Positions 24,076 through 33,581 of a stretch of 64,000 nt of DNA are shown here, piece by piece. The notes beneath the pieces are model-generated. The model had not been told where the DNA came from. It made no database searches and worked only from the letters and a program-made list of their open reading frames with translations. The position numbers and the translations under genes are program-made. Within the stretch, counting starts at the first letter, position 1. The number at the start of each line of letters is the position of its first letter. Where the stretch lies: contig NZ_BBXD01000009.1 in assembly GCF_001570545.1 (NCBI RefSeq), positions 558,001-622,000 of the forward strand, in the 5' to 3' direction. The DNA comes from Herbidospora mongoliensis (lineage in GTDB: Bacteria; Actinomycetota; Actinomycetes; Streptosporangiales; Streptosporangiaceae).

Positions 24076-24942
24076 TCAGATCAACTGGACGACCGGGATC
24101 ACGTCATGACCGATCTGCTCCAGCGGAGTGATCTCGTGCACCCCCTTGACCTGGCCGATCGCGAGGCTGAAGCCCAGCTCCGCGTAGCCGCCCAGGTCGT
24201 CGACGATCTTCTGGGCGCCCTGCGAGGTGTCGTAGATGTAGTAGATCGTCTTCTGGATGTCGTCGTAGTTGCGGCCGACCGCCTCGCAGTGGCCGCGCAG
24301 CACGTCGAGCTTGTGCCGGAGCTGGTCGGGCGCCGCCGGGAACAGGTTGCAGGCGTCGCCGTACTGGGCGACCAGGCGCAGCGTCTTCTTCTCGCCGCCG
24401 CCGCCGATCATGATCGGCGGGTGCGGGCGGGTGATCGCCTGCGGGGAGTTCAGCGGTCGTTCCAGGGTGAAGTGCCGTCCTGTGTACGGCTTCTCGTCGC
24501 CCGCCCACATCTGGTGGCAGATCTGGAGCGCCTCTTCGAGCTGTTCGAAGCGTTCGGCCAGCGGCGGGAACGGGAAGCCGAGACCCTTCGACTCCTCCTC
24601 GTTCCAGGCGGCGCCGATGCCCAGCCAGGCACGGCCGCCCGACAGCACGTCGAGGGTCGTGATGATCTTGGCGAGCAGGCCGGGCTGCCGGTAGATCACA
24701 CCGGTGACCAGCGTGAGCAGCCGGGCCCGCGCGGTGTGGGCGGCGATCCAGCCGAGCGTGGTGTAGGCCTCCAGCATGGGCTCTTCGACCGGGCCGACGT
24801 TGCCGATCTGCCAGAAGTGGTCCATCACCGCGATGGTGTCGAAACCGCTCTCGTCGGCGGTCTTGACGATCCGGGCGAGCTGATCGCTCAGCGGCGCGTC
24901 GCCGGGGTAGGTGAAGCTAGGGATTTGGAGTCCAACCTTCAT
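24076..24942 (-). CDS. LLM-class F420-dependent oxidoreductase
   Basis: 288 residues, luciferase-like TIM barrel. Typical text is 'MKVGLQIPSFTYPG', 'GFDTIAVMDHFWQIGNVGP', 'ARARLLTLVTGVIYRQPGLLAKIITTLDVLSGGRAWLGIGAAWNEEE' and 'ERFEQLEEALQICHQMWAG'. 'PPIMIGGGGEKKTLRLVAQYGDACNLF' matches the F420-binding group rather than FMN monooxygenases. The physiological substrate is unknown. The ATG at 24942 is chosen over an in-frame start at 24972 because family homology begins there. TAAGAAT lies seven bases upstream, suggesting a leaderless mRNA. Confidence 0.87.
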   Translation of the reverse strand: MKVGLQIPSFTYPGDAPLSDQLARIVKTADESGFDTIAVMDHFWQIGNVGPVEEPMLEAYTTLGWIAAHTARARLLTLVTGVIYRQPGLLAKIITTLDVLSGGRAWLGIGAAWNEEESKGLGFPFPPLAERFEQLEEALQICHQMWAGDEKPYTGRHFTLERPLNSPQAITRPHPPIMIGGGGEKKTLRLVAQYGDACNLFPAAPDQLRHKLDVLRGHCEAVGRNYDDIQKTIYYIYDTSQGAQKIVDDLGGYAELGFSLAIGQVKGVHEITPLEQIGHDVIPVVQLI

Positions 24943-24961
24943 GGTTACATTCTTACCGCCA

Positions 24962-25501
24962 TTACCTGGCAAGTCCCGCGAGGGTGGCGAGCTGCGCGGT
25001 GCGCGCCGCGGTCATGTCCGCCGCCAGGGCGAGCGCCTCCGGCGAGGCGCCGGCCTTCTGCTCGCTCGCGGTCACCATCGCCGACTGGTCGAGGTGGCCC
25101 TTCAGGGCGCTGACCAGCAGCTTGTCGAACGCCTTGCCCTTCGCCCTGGTCGCCGCCTCGATCGCTATCGGGGTCGGCATGCCCGGCATGTCGTGTCCTT
25201 CGTGCGGGTTGGGGCCCGCCTTCGCGCTGGTCAGGATCGCACGAAGACGGGCCAGTTCGGCCCGGTGGCCCTGGGCGACGGACCCCGCCAGGTCGGCGAG
25301 TGCGGGGTCCGCGGCCCGGGTGGGGGCGAGATCGGTCAGTTTCAGCAAGCGCTCGTTCATCGCTGCCATGAGCTGCGCCCACGCCAGATCCGTCGGGTTG
25401 TAAGCCGTCGTGACGGCCACTACCGGCTTCACCGGCGGCGGTGCTTCAGACGTACAGGAGACCGAAAGAAGGACCACGGCGGCGAGAACGAGTTTTCTCA
25501 T
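24962..25501 (-). CDS. DUF305-like lipoprotein
   Basis: 179 residues with a lipoprotein signal 'MRKLVLAAVVLLSVSC' (Cys16 lipobox). The body is helical and contains 'FDKLLVSALKGHLDQSAMVTA' near 120-140, reminiscent of the second half of DUF305 ferritin-like proteins; a short His/Met segment 'PHEGHDMPGMPTP' near 98-110 could bind metal. DUF305 proteins are often linked to copper handling, but the canonical HHxxA pair is not clearly present. The ATG overlaps the stop of the upstream DUF1996 gene by four bases, so the two form an operon. Confidence 0.65.
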   Translation of the reverse strand: MRKLVLAAVVLLSVSCTSEAPPPVKPVVAVTTAYNPTDLAWAQLMAAMNERLLKLTDLAPTRAADPALADLAGSVAQGHRAELARLRAILTSAKAGPNPHEGHDMPGMPTPIAIEAATRAKGKAFDKLLVSALKGHLDQSAMVTASEQKAGASPEALALAADMTAARTAQLATLAGLAR

Positions 25502-26778
25502 GGGCGGCCGTTGGCCCCGCACTTGATGACCGGACGGATGCAGTCACGCACCCGCTGCAGCATCTCCGCTTCGGGCCAGGCGTTGAAGAAGTCACCGTGC
25601 ATCGTGAATCCCCGGCCCGACGCCAGGCGGATCCGCGACGGATCGCCGCTGACCGGGTAGCGGAGCACCTGACGCAGCTTCGGCACCGGGACCGGGTGGG
25701 TGGACGGACAGGCCTGGTTGACCGGGTAGGCCATGTGGCTCTTGTGGTCGGGCGAGTCGAGGTTCACCCCGTCCCAGCACTGCGGGAAGTCCAGGTACGA
25801 CTCCAGCATCGTGCCGGCTGGGCAGTTCACGAAGTCCTTCGACGCGCCCGCCTCGTTGGCGTGCAGGCACGACCATCGCGAGTTGGTGGAGGCGTCGGGG
25901 GCGGTGGCCTTGGCGTTGCCTGCGACGATGCGCAGGCCCAGCGGCAGCGGCTGGATCTGCGCGGTGATCTCGGGCCGGACACCCTCACCGAGGTAGTAGA
26001 ACGTCGTGATGACCGGTTCGACGGGCTGGTCGTTGACGTAGAGCGTCGGCACCCAGTACGACGACAGGTCGATGCGCGGGTTGCAGTTGGAGTCGCCCGC
26101 GAGGAGCGTCTCCACGGTCGAGTGGGCGTTCGTCGTCAGGTTGCCGAAGAACGAGTGCATGTGCGAGGCGCCGGGCAGGCCCGGGTAGATGATCGGGTCG
26201 TCGGGCAGCCGGTGGGTGAACGGGCAGTCGGCCAGGAACTCCGACACCCTCACGATCGGGCCCTGCGGCTGCGACGGCGTGGGAGTCGGGGTGGGGCCGG
26301 TGCCGCCGGGGCCGTACACCTCGAACTCCCAGAGGGACACGCCGTAGGCCGTGGCGCGCGCGGTCGTGTAGACGCGGATGTAGCGGGCGGACGTCTGGGT
26401 GAAGTTGATCGTCTGCACGCCGCCCGTCTGGGCGGTGCGGGTGGCGACCGTCGCCCACGTCGTGCCGTTGGACGAGGTCTGGAGCTGGTAGGCGGTGGCG
26501 TAGGCCGCCTCCCACCGCAGCACGACCTGGTTCATCGAGGTGGCGGCGCCGAAGTCGACGCGGAGCCACTGCGGGTCGGAGAACAGGCTGGACCAGCGGC
26601 TGCCGGCGTTGCCGTCGACCGCGTTGGCGGCCACGTGGCCCCCCTCGACAGAGGAGGCGGTGGCGGTCTTGCCTTGAGAGATGGGCGCGGCTTCGGCCCT
26701 CTGGGTGACGATTGTGAGCATCGCCAGGATCAACACGCCGATGGCGGCGATCCTGGCCCACGTGATGGTCAGGGACAT
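25498..26778 (-). CDS. Secreted discoidin (F5/8C)-DUF1996 protein
   Basis: About 426 residues. A signal peptide (~1-30, ending 'TQRAEA') is followed by an F5/8 type C (discoidin/CBM32-like) domain at ~33-150 ('GKTATASSVEGGHVAANAVDG', 'WLRVDFGAA', 'YGVSLWEFEVYG'). A short Pro-Thr linker precedes a DUF1996 domain at ~175-426 ('DDPIIYPGLPGASHMHSFFGN', 'YLDFPQCWDG', 'VPKLRQVLRYP'). DUF1996 is found in secreted fungal and actinobacterial proteins of unknown activity; the conserved His and Asp residues suggest a polysaccharide-active enzyme. GGAG seven bases before 26778 supports that start over 26790. Its discoidin domain is nearly a copy of the first one in the neighbouring GH16 protein. Confidence 0.85.
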   Translation of the reverse strand: MSLTITWARIAAIGVLILAMLTIVTQRAEAAPISQGKTATASSVEGGHVAANAVDGNAGSRWSSLFSDPQWLRVDFGAATSMNQVVLRWEAAYATAYQLQTSSNGTTWATVATRTAQTGGVQTINFTQTSARYIRVYTTARATAYGVSLWEFEVYGPGGTGPTPTPTPSQPQGPIVRVSEFLADCPFTHRLPDDPIIYPGLPGASHMHSFFGNLTTNAHSTVETLLAGDSNCNPRIDLSSYWVPTLYVNDQPVEPVITTFYYLGEGVRPEITAQIQPLPLGLRIVAGNAKATAPDASTNSRWSCLHANEAGASKDFVNCPAGTMLESYLDFPQCWDGVNLDSPDHKSHMAYPVNQACPSTHPVPVPKLRQVLRYPVSGDPSRIRLASGRGFTMHGDFFNAWPEAEMLQRVRDCIRPVIKCGANGRP

Positions 26779-26810
26779 CGCGTACTCCATGGATCTAGTG
26801 GGGGGTGCCC

Positions 26811-26839
26811 CCCGGGGCCTCTGTCAGGGAGGCCCCGGG
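26811..26839 (-). terminator. Hairpin terminator after the GH16 gene
   Basis: A perfect 11-base stem pairs CCCGGGGCCTC (26811-26821) with GAGGCCCCGGG (26829-26839) around a 7-base loop, nine bases past the GH16 stop. It separates GH16 from DUF1996 and may allow partial read-through. Confidence 0.8.
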
Positions 26840-26847
26840 AGGGTCGA

Positions 26848-29070
26848 TCACTGGTACACGCGCACGTAGTCGACGAGCATCTGCTTCGGGAAACCGGTGG
26901 AGGCGTCCGGCGGACCCGGCCAGTCACCACCGACGGCGAGGTTGAGGATGATGTAGAACGGGTGGTCGTAGACCCACGGCCCGCGGGTCGCCTCGACCTG
27001 GGCCTTGCTGAGCGTGAAGACGGTGCGGCCGTCGACGCTCCACGTCATGCCCGAGCTGTTCCAGTCCAGGGCCCATACGTGGTAGTCGTCGGAGAAGTCG
27101 GCTCCGCTCGGCAGGGTGTTCGGCGCCCCGATGCCCGCGCCGCCGTTGTAGGCCGGTGCGTGGATCGTGGTGTACGACGTCTTCACGTCCTTGCCGAGCA
27201 CCTCGACGATGTCGATCTCTCCGTTGTACGGCCACGGACGGCCGGTCAGGAAGTCGGCGCCCATCATCCAGAACGCCGGCCACAGGCCGTTGCCCTTGGG
27301 CACCTTGATCCGGGCCTCGACCCGTCCGTAGGTGAAGTGGTACTTCGTGCCGGTGTTCATCCGGTGCGAGGTGTACTGGCAGGTGCCGCCCGGACAGGCC
27401 GAACCCGGCGTGACCTCCTGGCGGGCCTCCATGACCAGCTGACCCGCGCCGTTCATGTTCGCGTTGTTGTTGTTCGTGTAGTACTCCAGCTCGTTGTTCG
27501 GGCCGGTGCCGACGTCGGGCCGCCACTTGGCGGCGTCGGGCTTGGTGCCCGCCGCGCCGTTGAACTCGTCGCTCCAGACCAGCTGCGGGGGTACGCGCGG
27601 GTCGGGGGCGGGAGCGGGCGGGGTGTTGGGGGCGCCGCCGGTGCCGTACACCTGGAACTCCCAGAGGCTGTAGCCGTAGGCGGTGGCGCGCTGGGTGCCG
27701 TACATCCGGACATAGCGCCCGCTACCCGTCACGTTGATCGACTGCTTGAAGCCGGTCCCCGTCGTGGTGGAGTAGATGCTGGTCCAGTTGGTGGCGTCGT
27801 TGGAGGTCTGGATCTGGAAGGCCCTGGCGTAGGCGGGGTCCCACTGCAGGACGACCCTGCTGATCTGGGCCACCGCGCCGAGGTCGACGTAGATCCAGCC
27901 CGGGTCGACCCAGCCCGTGGTCGAGCTCGTCGCCCAGCGGCTGGCGGCGTCGAGGTCGAAGGCGCGGGCCGGCGTGCACTCGTAGCAGTTCACGTCGCTC
28001 TGCGACGTGGAGGCGACGGCGGGCTTGTTGTACGAGAGGAGCCGCGTCCCACCCGGGTCAGGTGACGGGGAGGGCGACGGACTCGGGCTCGGACTCGGAG
28101 ACGGGCTGGGACTCGGAGACGGGGACGGGGACGGCGACGGCGACGGCGACGGAGACGGCGACGGCGACGGGCTGGTCGGCGTTCCGGTCCGGACCTGGAT
28201 CTCGAAGAGGCTGATGCCGAACGGCAGCGCCCGGTTGCTCAGCACCAGCCGCAGGTAGCGGCCGGACCCGGTGGCCGTGATGTTCTCCGTGCCACCCGCT
28301 CCGGTGGTCGTCGAGTAGATCTGGGTGAACGTGGTGTTGTTCGGCGATGTCTGGATCTGGTACGTCCGCGCGAACGCGGCCTCCCAGACCAGCGTCAGGC
28401 CACAGATCGACGTGGTGGCACCGAGGTCGATCGTCACCGACTGGGGCTCGCCGTAGGCGCTGGCCCACCGGGTGCCGGCGACGCCGTCGACGGCGTTGGC
28501 CGCGACGAAGGTCCCCTCGGTGGAGGTCGCGGTGATCGGCTTGCCGAGAGCGGCGTTGCCGCTGCACGTGCCGGTCGGGCCGGTGGACCCGTACACCTGG
28601 AACTCCCACAGGGAGTAGCCCCAGGCGGTGCCCCTCGCGGTGCCGTACATGCGGACGTAGCGCCCGGTGCCGGTCACGTTGAGGGTCTGGACGCCGCCCG
28701 TACCGGCGGTGGTGGTGTGGATCGTCGTCCAGGTGGTGCCGTTGGCGGAGGTCTGGATCTGGAACGCCCGCCCGTAGGCGGCCTCCCAGTTCAGGACGAC
28801 TTGGCTGATGGTGGCCGAGGCGCCCAGGTCGACCTGGATCCACTGGGGATCGGCGAAGGCGCTGGCCCACCGGGTTCCGGTGCTGCCGTCGACGGCGGCG
28901 GACGCCGCGAAGGCCCCCTCGACCGAGGAGGCGGTGGCCGTCTTGCCCTGCGAGAGCAGGGTGTCGGCGGCCATGGCCGGCTGGATGGCGACGTAGGAGG
29001 CGAGCAGCGCCAGCGCTGCCGCGATGAGCACGCCCAGGCGTAACCGGCCCGGACTGCGCGATGAACTCAA
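26848..29070 (-). CDS. Secreted GH16 beta-glucanase with three discoidin/CBM32-like domains
   Basis: 740 residues. A signal peptide (~1-34, 'AIQPAMA') precedes two F5/8C domains (~36-160 and ~170-295), a Ser-Pro repeat linker (~300-345), a third F5/8C domain (~348-480), and a GH16 catalytic domain (~495-740). The catalytic motif is 'GEIDIVEVLG' with Glu618 as nucleophile, Asp620 and Glu623 as acid/base; flanking 'LWPAFWMMG' and 'ILNLAVGGDWPG' fit laminarinase-type endo-beta-1,3-glucanases. TTG at 29070 is chosen because GAGGAG lies five bases upstream. CebR-like palindromes at 29105 and 29204 suggest repression by a LacI-family regulator relieved by oligosaccharides. Confidence 0.92.
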   Translation of the reverse strand: MSSSRSPGRLRLGVLIAAALALLASYVAIQPAMAADTLLSQGKTATASSVEGAFAASAAVDGSTGTRWASAFADPQWIQVDLGASATISQVVLNWEAAYGRAFQIQTSANGTTWTTIHTTTAGTGGVQTLNVTGTGRYVRMYGTARGTAWGYSLWEFQVYGSTGPTGTCSGNAALGKPITATSTEGTFVAANAVDGVAGTRWASAYGEPQSVTIDLGATTSICGLTLVWEAAFARTYQIQTSPNNTTFTQIYSTTTGAGGTENITATGSGRYLRLVLSNRALPFGISLFEIQVRTGTPTSPSPSPSPSPSPSPSPSPSPSPSPSPSPSPSPSPSPSPDPGGTRLLSYNKPAVASTSQSDVNCYECTPARAFDLDAASRWATSSTTGWVDPGWIYVDLGAVAQISRVVLQWDPAYARAFQIQTSNDATNWTSIYSTTTGTGFKQSINVTGSGRYVRMYGTQRATAYGYSLWEFQVYGTGGAPNTPPAPAPDPRVPPQLVWSDEFNGAAGTKPDAAKWRPDVGTGPNNELEYYTNNNNANMNGAGQLVMEARQEVTPGSACPGGTCQYTSHRMNTGTKYHFTYGRVEARIKVPKGNGLWPAFWMMGADFLTGRPWPYNGEIDIVEVLGKDVKTSYTTIHAPAYNGGAGIGAPNTLPSGADFSDDYHVWALDWNSSGMTWSVDGRTVFTLSKAQVEATRGPWVYDHPFYIILNLAVGGDWPGPPDASTGFPKQMLVDYVRVYQ

Positions 29071-29104
29071 CGTGTCTCCTCGGGAGGGCGGGGGGTGAAG
29101 TTCG

Positions 29105-29116
29105 GGGAGCGCTCCC
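29105..29116. promoter_or_regulatory. CebR/CelR-like operator (GGGAGCGCTCCC)
   Basis: A perfect 12-base palindrome 35 bases upstream of the GH16 start codon. It matches the core of the TGGGAGCGCTCCCA site bound by LacI-family cellulose/glucan regulators (CebR, CelR) in actinobacteria. A regulator gene is not in the window. Confidence 0.7.
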
Positions 29117-29203
29117 TGGGCCCTGAGGTTCCCCTTTTGTTCCGATATCTGTCAAGTATCAAATTAACTCCCGCGTAACGAAAAGGGGAGGGCACTCGTC
29201 ATG

Positions 29204-29217
29204 GGAGAGCGCTCTCC
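29204..29217. promoter_or_regulatory. Second LacI-family-like palindrome (GGAGAGCGCTCTCC)
   Basis: A perfect 14-base palindrome with the same GAGCGCTC centre, about 99 bases from the first operator. It lies in the 430-base intergenic stretch (29071-29500), where I see no gene. A TTGACA hexamer (minus strand, 29150-29155) lies between the two palindromes, without a clear -10. Confidence 0.5.
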
Positions 29218-29500
29218 TCGACCGATCATGCACGTCACGCGGAGCGTTTGAGCTTTGAATATCCGATGGAACGGTTTCTGAGGACGTCGCGGGCGAAAAG
29301 CCTGACTGGTAGCGGTACGAGCCATTGACGAGGGCGGGCAGCCCGGGCGACCCTGGTGAGGGAACGTTCTCTTCATGATCGCCAAGCCGGTCGGTGCGGC
29401 GGTTCACATAGATCTCTGAACCAGCTTGTACGTCCAGTAGACCTATAACGCTTTGATAACCCACTGAGATTTTCCGGTCGCGGAACGTAATGTCGTCGAC

Positions 29501-30361
29501 GTGCCCCCGACCACCGAACACGAACTCTGGCTCGACCTGTTCACCAACAACCCCCGCCTGGCCCCCGACCTCCTGGAGGAAACCTTCGGCGTGCACGTCC
29601 CCTACTACGAGGAGGCCCGGGTCGAATCACCGGTGATGAACGAGTCCAGGCCCGTCGAACTCCGGGCCGACCACGTGATCGTCCTCCGCAACAGGGGCCG
29701 GCCGGTCCTCGCCTGCGTCGTCGAGGTGCAACGCAACCACGATGCCCGCAAGGAGTGGTCGTGGCCGAAGTACGTCACGGCCGTTCGTGCCCGCCACAAG
29801 TGCCCGACGATCCTGCTGGTGATGTGGCCGCACGCCGATGGTGCGGAACGCGTGTCCACGCCCATCGCGCTGGGTCCCGCCTCGATGGTGACCCCTCACG
29901 TGATCGGGCTCTCCGCTCTCCCCTTGGTAACGGACGAAGCGCTGGCCATCGCCAAACCCGAACTGGCGACCCTCTCGGCCCTGGCCCACGCCGACGGCCC
30001 TCACCGCAAAGAGGTGTTGACCGCGGCCCGAGCAGGCATCCGAGCTTTCAGGAAAAAGATGGGCAAAGAAGCTCAGAACTACACTGACTATCTCTCAGTG
30101 GCGTTGAGCAAGGACGCTTCGGAGCTGTGGAGGAAACTGATGGGTGTGGGAACCTACGAATACCAAAGCGAATGGGCCCGCGGAGCCGTCGCGCACGGTA
30201 AGGCTCAAGCCGTGCTGGCGATCCTCGCGCACCGGAACCTGACGGTGACCGACGAGGTCCGCGACCGCATCCTCGATTGCGTCGACCCCGAACTGACTGC
30301 GATGTGGCTCGACCGCGCCTTCCAGGTCAGCAGCGCCGAGGAACTCCTGTCGCCCGTGTGA
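29501..30361 (+). CDS. Rpn/PD-(D/E)XK-like protein (transposase-associated nuclease family)
   Basis: 286 residues. The N-terminal half resembles Rpn/YhgA-type nuclease-like proteins: 'DLFTNNPRLAPDLLEETFGV' opens it, and 'ELRADHVIVLRNRGRPVLACVVEVQ' supplies the Asp...Glu-x-Gln pattern of a PD-(D/E)XK site, followed by 'WPKYVTAVRARHKCPTILLV'. The C-terminal half is helical ('YEYQSEWARGAVAHGKAQAVLAILAHRNL', 'RILDCVDPELTAMWLDRAF'). Actinomycete genomes carry many copies of this family; DNA cleavage in recombination is the inferred role. The start is a GTG without a strong ribosome-binding site. No inverted repeats of an IS were seen around it. Confidence 0.7.
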   Translation: MPPTTEHELWLDLFTNNPRLAPDLLEETFGVHVPYYEEARVESPVMNESRPVELRADHVIVLRNRGRPVLACVVEVQRNHDARKEWSWPKYVTAVRARHKCPTILLVMWPHADGAERVSTPIALGPASMVTPHVIGLSALPLVTDEALAIAKPELATLSALAHADGPHRKEVLTAARAGIRAFRKKMGKEAQNYTDYLSVALSKDASELWRKLMGVGTYEYQSEWARGAVAHGKAQAVLAILAHRNLTVTDEVRDRILDCVDPELTAMWLDRAFQVSSAEELLSPV

Positions 30362-30450
30362 GCTCAGGCGCGCTGATTGATACACGCTAGGGCGGCGCTC
30401 GAGACAGTCCTGCGGCGGACCGGATACTCCCCGTGTCCAGGGTGGGGCGT

Positions 30451-31989
30451 ATGCGAAAACGATCCCTCCTGGTCGGCGCCGTCCTCGCGCTGGCCCCGTT
30501 CCTGATGGCCGTCTCCCCCGCGCAGGCCATCGTGGGCGGCACCGAATCGACCCAGGGCTACACGTTCATGGGCTCCTTCCAGCCGTCCTATCCCGCGCCG
30601 CCGCGTCCTGACAACCACGGCTGCGGGGTGGAGGTCCTCGCCCCGCAGTGGGTGCTCACCGCCAGTCACTGCGCCGGCAAGAACCCGACCACCGCGAAGG
30701 TCGGTGTCCCGCGCGGCTGGAAGGTCCGGGTCGGGTCGCTGGACACCACCTCCGGAGGCGAGGTGGCCGAGGTCGACCACTACTACCGGCTGTCGAACTT
30801 CCAGGAAGAGGGAGGTATCTGGGGCCGCGACCTCGCCCTGATGCACCTGCGGACCCCTGTCCGGGCCAAGCCGGTGCGCATCGCCTCGGCCACGCCCCGG
30901 GCCAACACGCCCGTCCGCATCATCGGCTGGGGCATGACCTGCGACGACATCAACGATCACCGATGCTTCCCGAGCAAGCTGCGGGAGGCCGACACCCTGG
31001 TGCAGCCGCTCTCGGCGTGTCCGTCCGCCGCGAAGACCGGGGAACTGTGCGTCGGCAGCCGTGACGGCGGCGTCGCCGCGAGCAACATGGACTCCGGTGG
31101 GCCCGTGCTGGTCCGCGAGCGCGGCCAATGGGCGGTGGCCGGTGTGGTCAGCGGCCCCGGCGGCGACAAGGCGCCGACCCTTTACACCGACGCCACCAGG
31201 CATGCCGCCTGGATCAACGGCATCATCTCCGGCGCCGAGGTGCCTCCGGATGACCGGATTCCCAACGTGGAAGGCGCGGTGAGCCTGGGTGACTGCGTGG
31301 GTTCCGTCGTCCGCACCTCCACTTCCCGCCCGCAGGACCCGGCACTGCTGCTGACCAACGGTCACTGCGTGGAGGGGAAGCGGCCCGCGCCCGGAACCGC
31401 GCTGGTCGACCGGCCCGCCGACCGCGTGGTGCCCATCGCCGACCGTCAGGGCTACCCCAAGGTCACCGCCCACGCCAACCGGCTGGTGTACGCGACGATG
31501 ACCGGCACCGACATCGCCCTCTATCGCCTGGACAAGACCTACGCGCAGTTGAAGGCCAGGGGCGCGAAAGTCTTCCGGCTCACCTCCGCCCCCGTGCGCG
31601 CGGGCGACCGGCTGACCCTCGCCTACAGCGCCCGGCGCCTGAAGTGCTCCGCCCAGGCCGTGGTCGAGCACCTGCGGGAGGGCGGCTACCAGCAGAACGA
31701 CGCGATTCGCTACGCCGCCGCCGACGACTGCGCGCCCGGCCACGGCATGTCCGGTTCCGCGCTGCTGGCCCCCGACGGCATCACGATCGTGGGCATCCAC
31801 AACACCCACAACGAGGCCGGTGGGCGGTGCACCGACGACAACCCCTGCGAGGTGAGCCCGCGCGGGGCGGTGACCTCCGTGAAGGGCCGCTCCTACGGCC
31901 AGCAGGTCTTCACGATCGGAGCGTGCCTGACCAAGGGGTCGCGGCTGGACCTGTCCCGCAAGGGCTGCACCCTGACCCGCAGGAAATAG
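30451..31989 (+). CDS. Secreted tandem serine protease (chymotrypsin-like plus V8-like domains)
   Basis: About 512 residues. A signal peptide ends 'SPAQA', immediately followed by 'IVGG' at 27-30, the activation N-terminus of chymotrypsin-like enzymes. Domain 1 (~27-262) has a full triad: His73 in 'LTASHCAG', Asp127 in 'GRDLALMHL', Ser215 in 'NMDSGGPVL'. Domain 2 (~275-495) has its own V8/trypsin-like triad: His305 in 'LTNGHCVEG', Asp354 in 'TGTDIALYRL', Ser434 in 'GHGMSGSALL'. So two complete proteases lie in one chain. The ATG at 30451 is chosen over GTG 30433 because GGTGGGG precedes it and the signal peptide then has the normal Arg-Lys start. Substrate unknown. Confidence 0.87.
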   Translation: MRKRSLLVGAVLALAPFLMAVSPAQAIVGGTESTQGYTFMGSFQPSYPAPPRPDNHGCGVEVLAPQWVLTASHCAGKNPTTAKVGVPRGWKVRVGSLDTTSGGEVAEVDHYYRLSNFQEEGGIWGRDLALMHLRTPVRAKPVRIASATPRANTPVRIIGWGMTCDDINDHRCFPSKLREADTLVQPLSACPSAAKTGELCVGSRDGGVAASNMDSGGPVLVRERGQWAVAGVVSGPGGDKAPTLYTDATRHAAWINGIISGAEVPPDDRIPNVEGAVSLGDCVGSVVRTSTSRPQDPALLLTNGHCVEGKRPAPGTALVDRPADRVVPIADRQGYPKVTAHANRLVYATMTGTDIALYRLDKTYAQLKARGAKVFRLTSAPVRAGDRLTLAYSARRLKCSAQAVVEHLREGGYQQNDAIRYAAADDCAPGHGMSGSALLAPDGITIVGIHNTHNEAGGRCTDDNPCEVSPRGAVTSVKGRSYGQQVFTIGACLTKGSRLDLSRKGCTLTRRK

Positions 31990-32009
31990 CCGCCCGGGGC
32001 CGAGATCTT

Positions 32010-33581
<1,572 letters not shown>

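Noticed and set aside
25441-28065. Plus-strand reading frame of 874 codons opposite DUF1996 and GH16
   Set aside because: It is a mirror frame rich in Arg, Gly and Val with no family match; the minus-strand genes have signal peptides and catalytic motifs.
28048-28190. Short tandem GACGGGGACGGC-type DNA repeats that could look like a CRISPR or satellite
   Set aside because: They encode the Ser-Pro linker of the GH16 protein in frame and have no spacer structure.
29159-29596. Minus-strand 145-codon frame in the region upstream of GH16
   Set aside because: It covers the palindromes and overlaps the Rpn gene; no domain or ribosome-binding site is seen.
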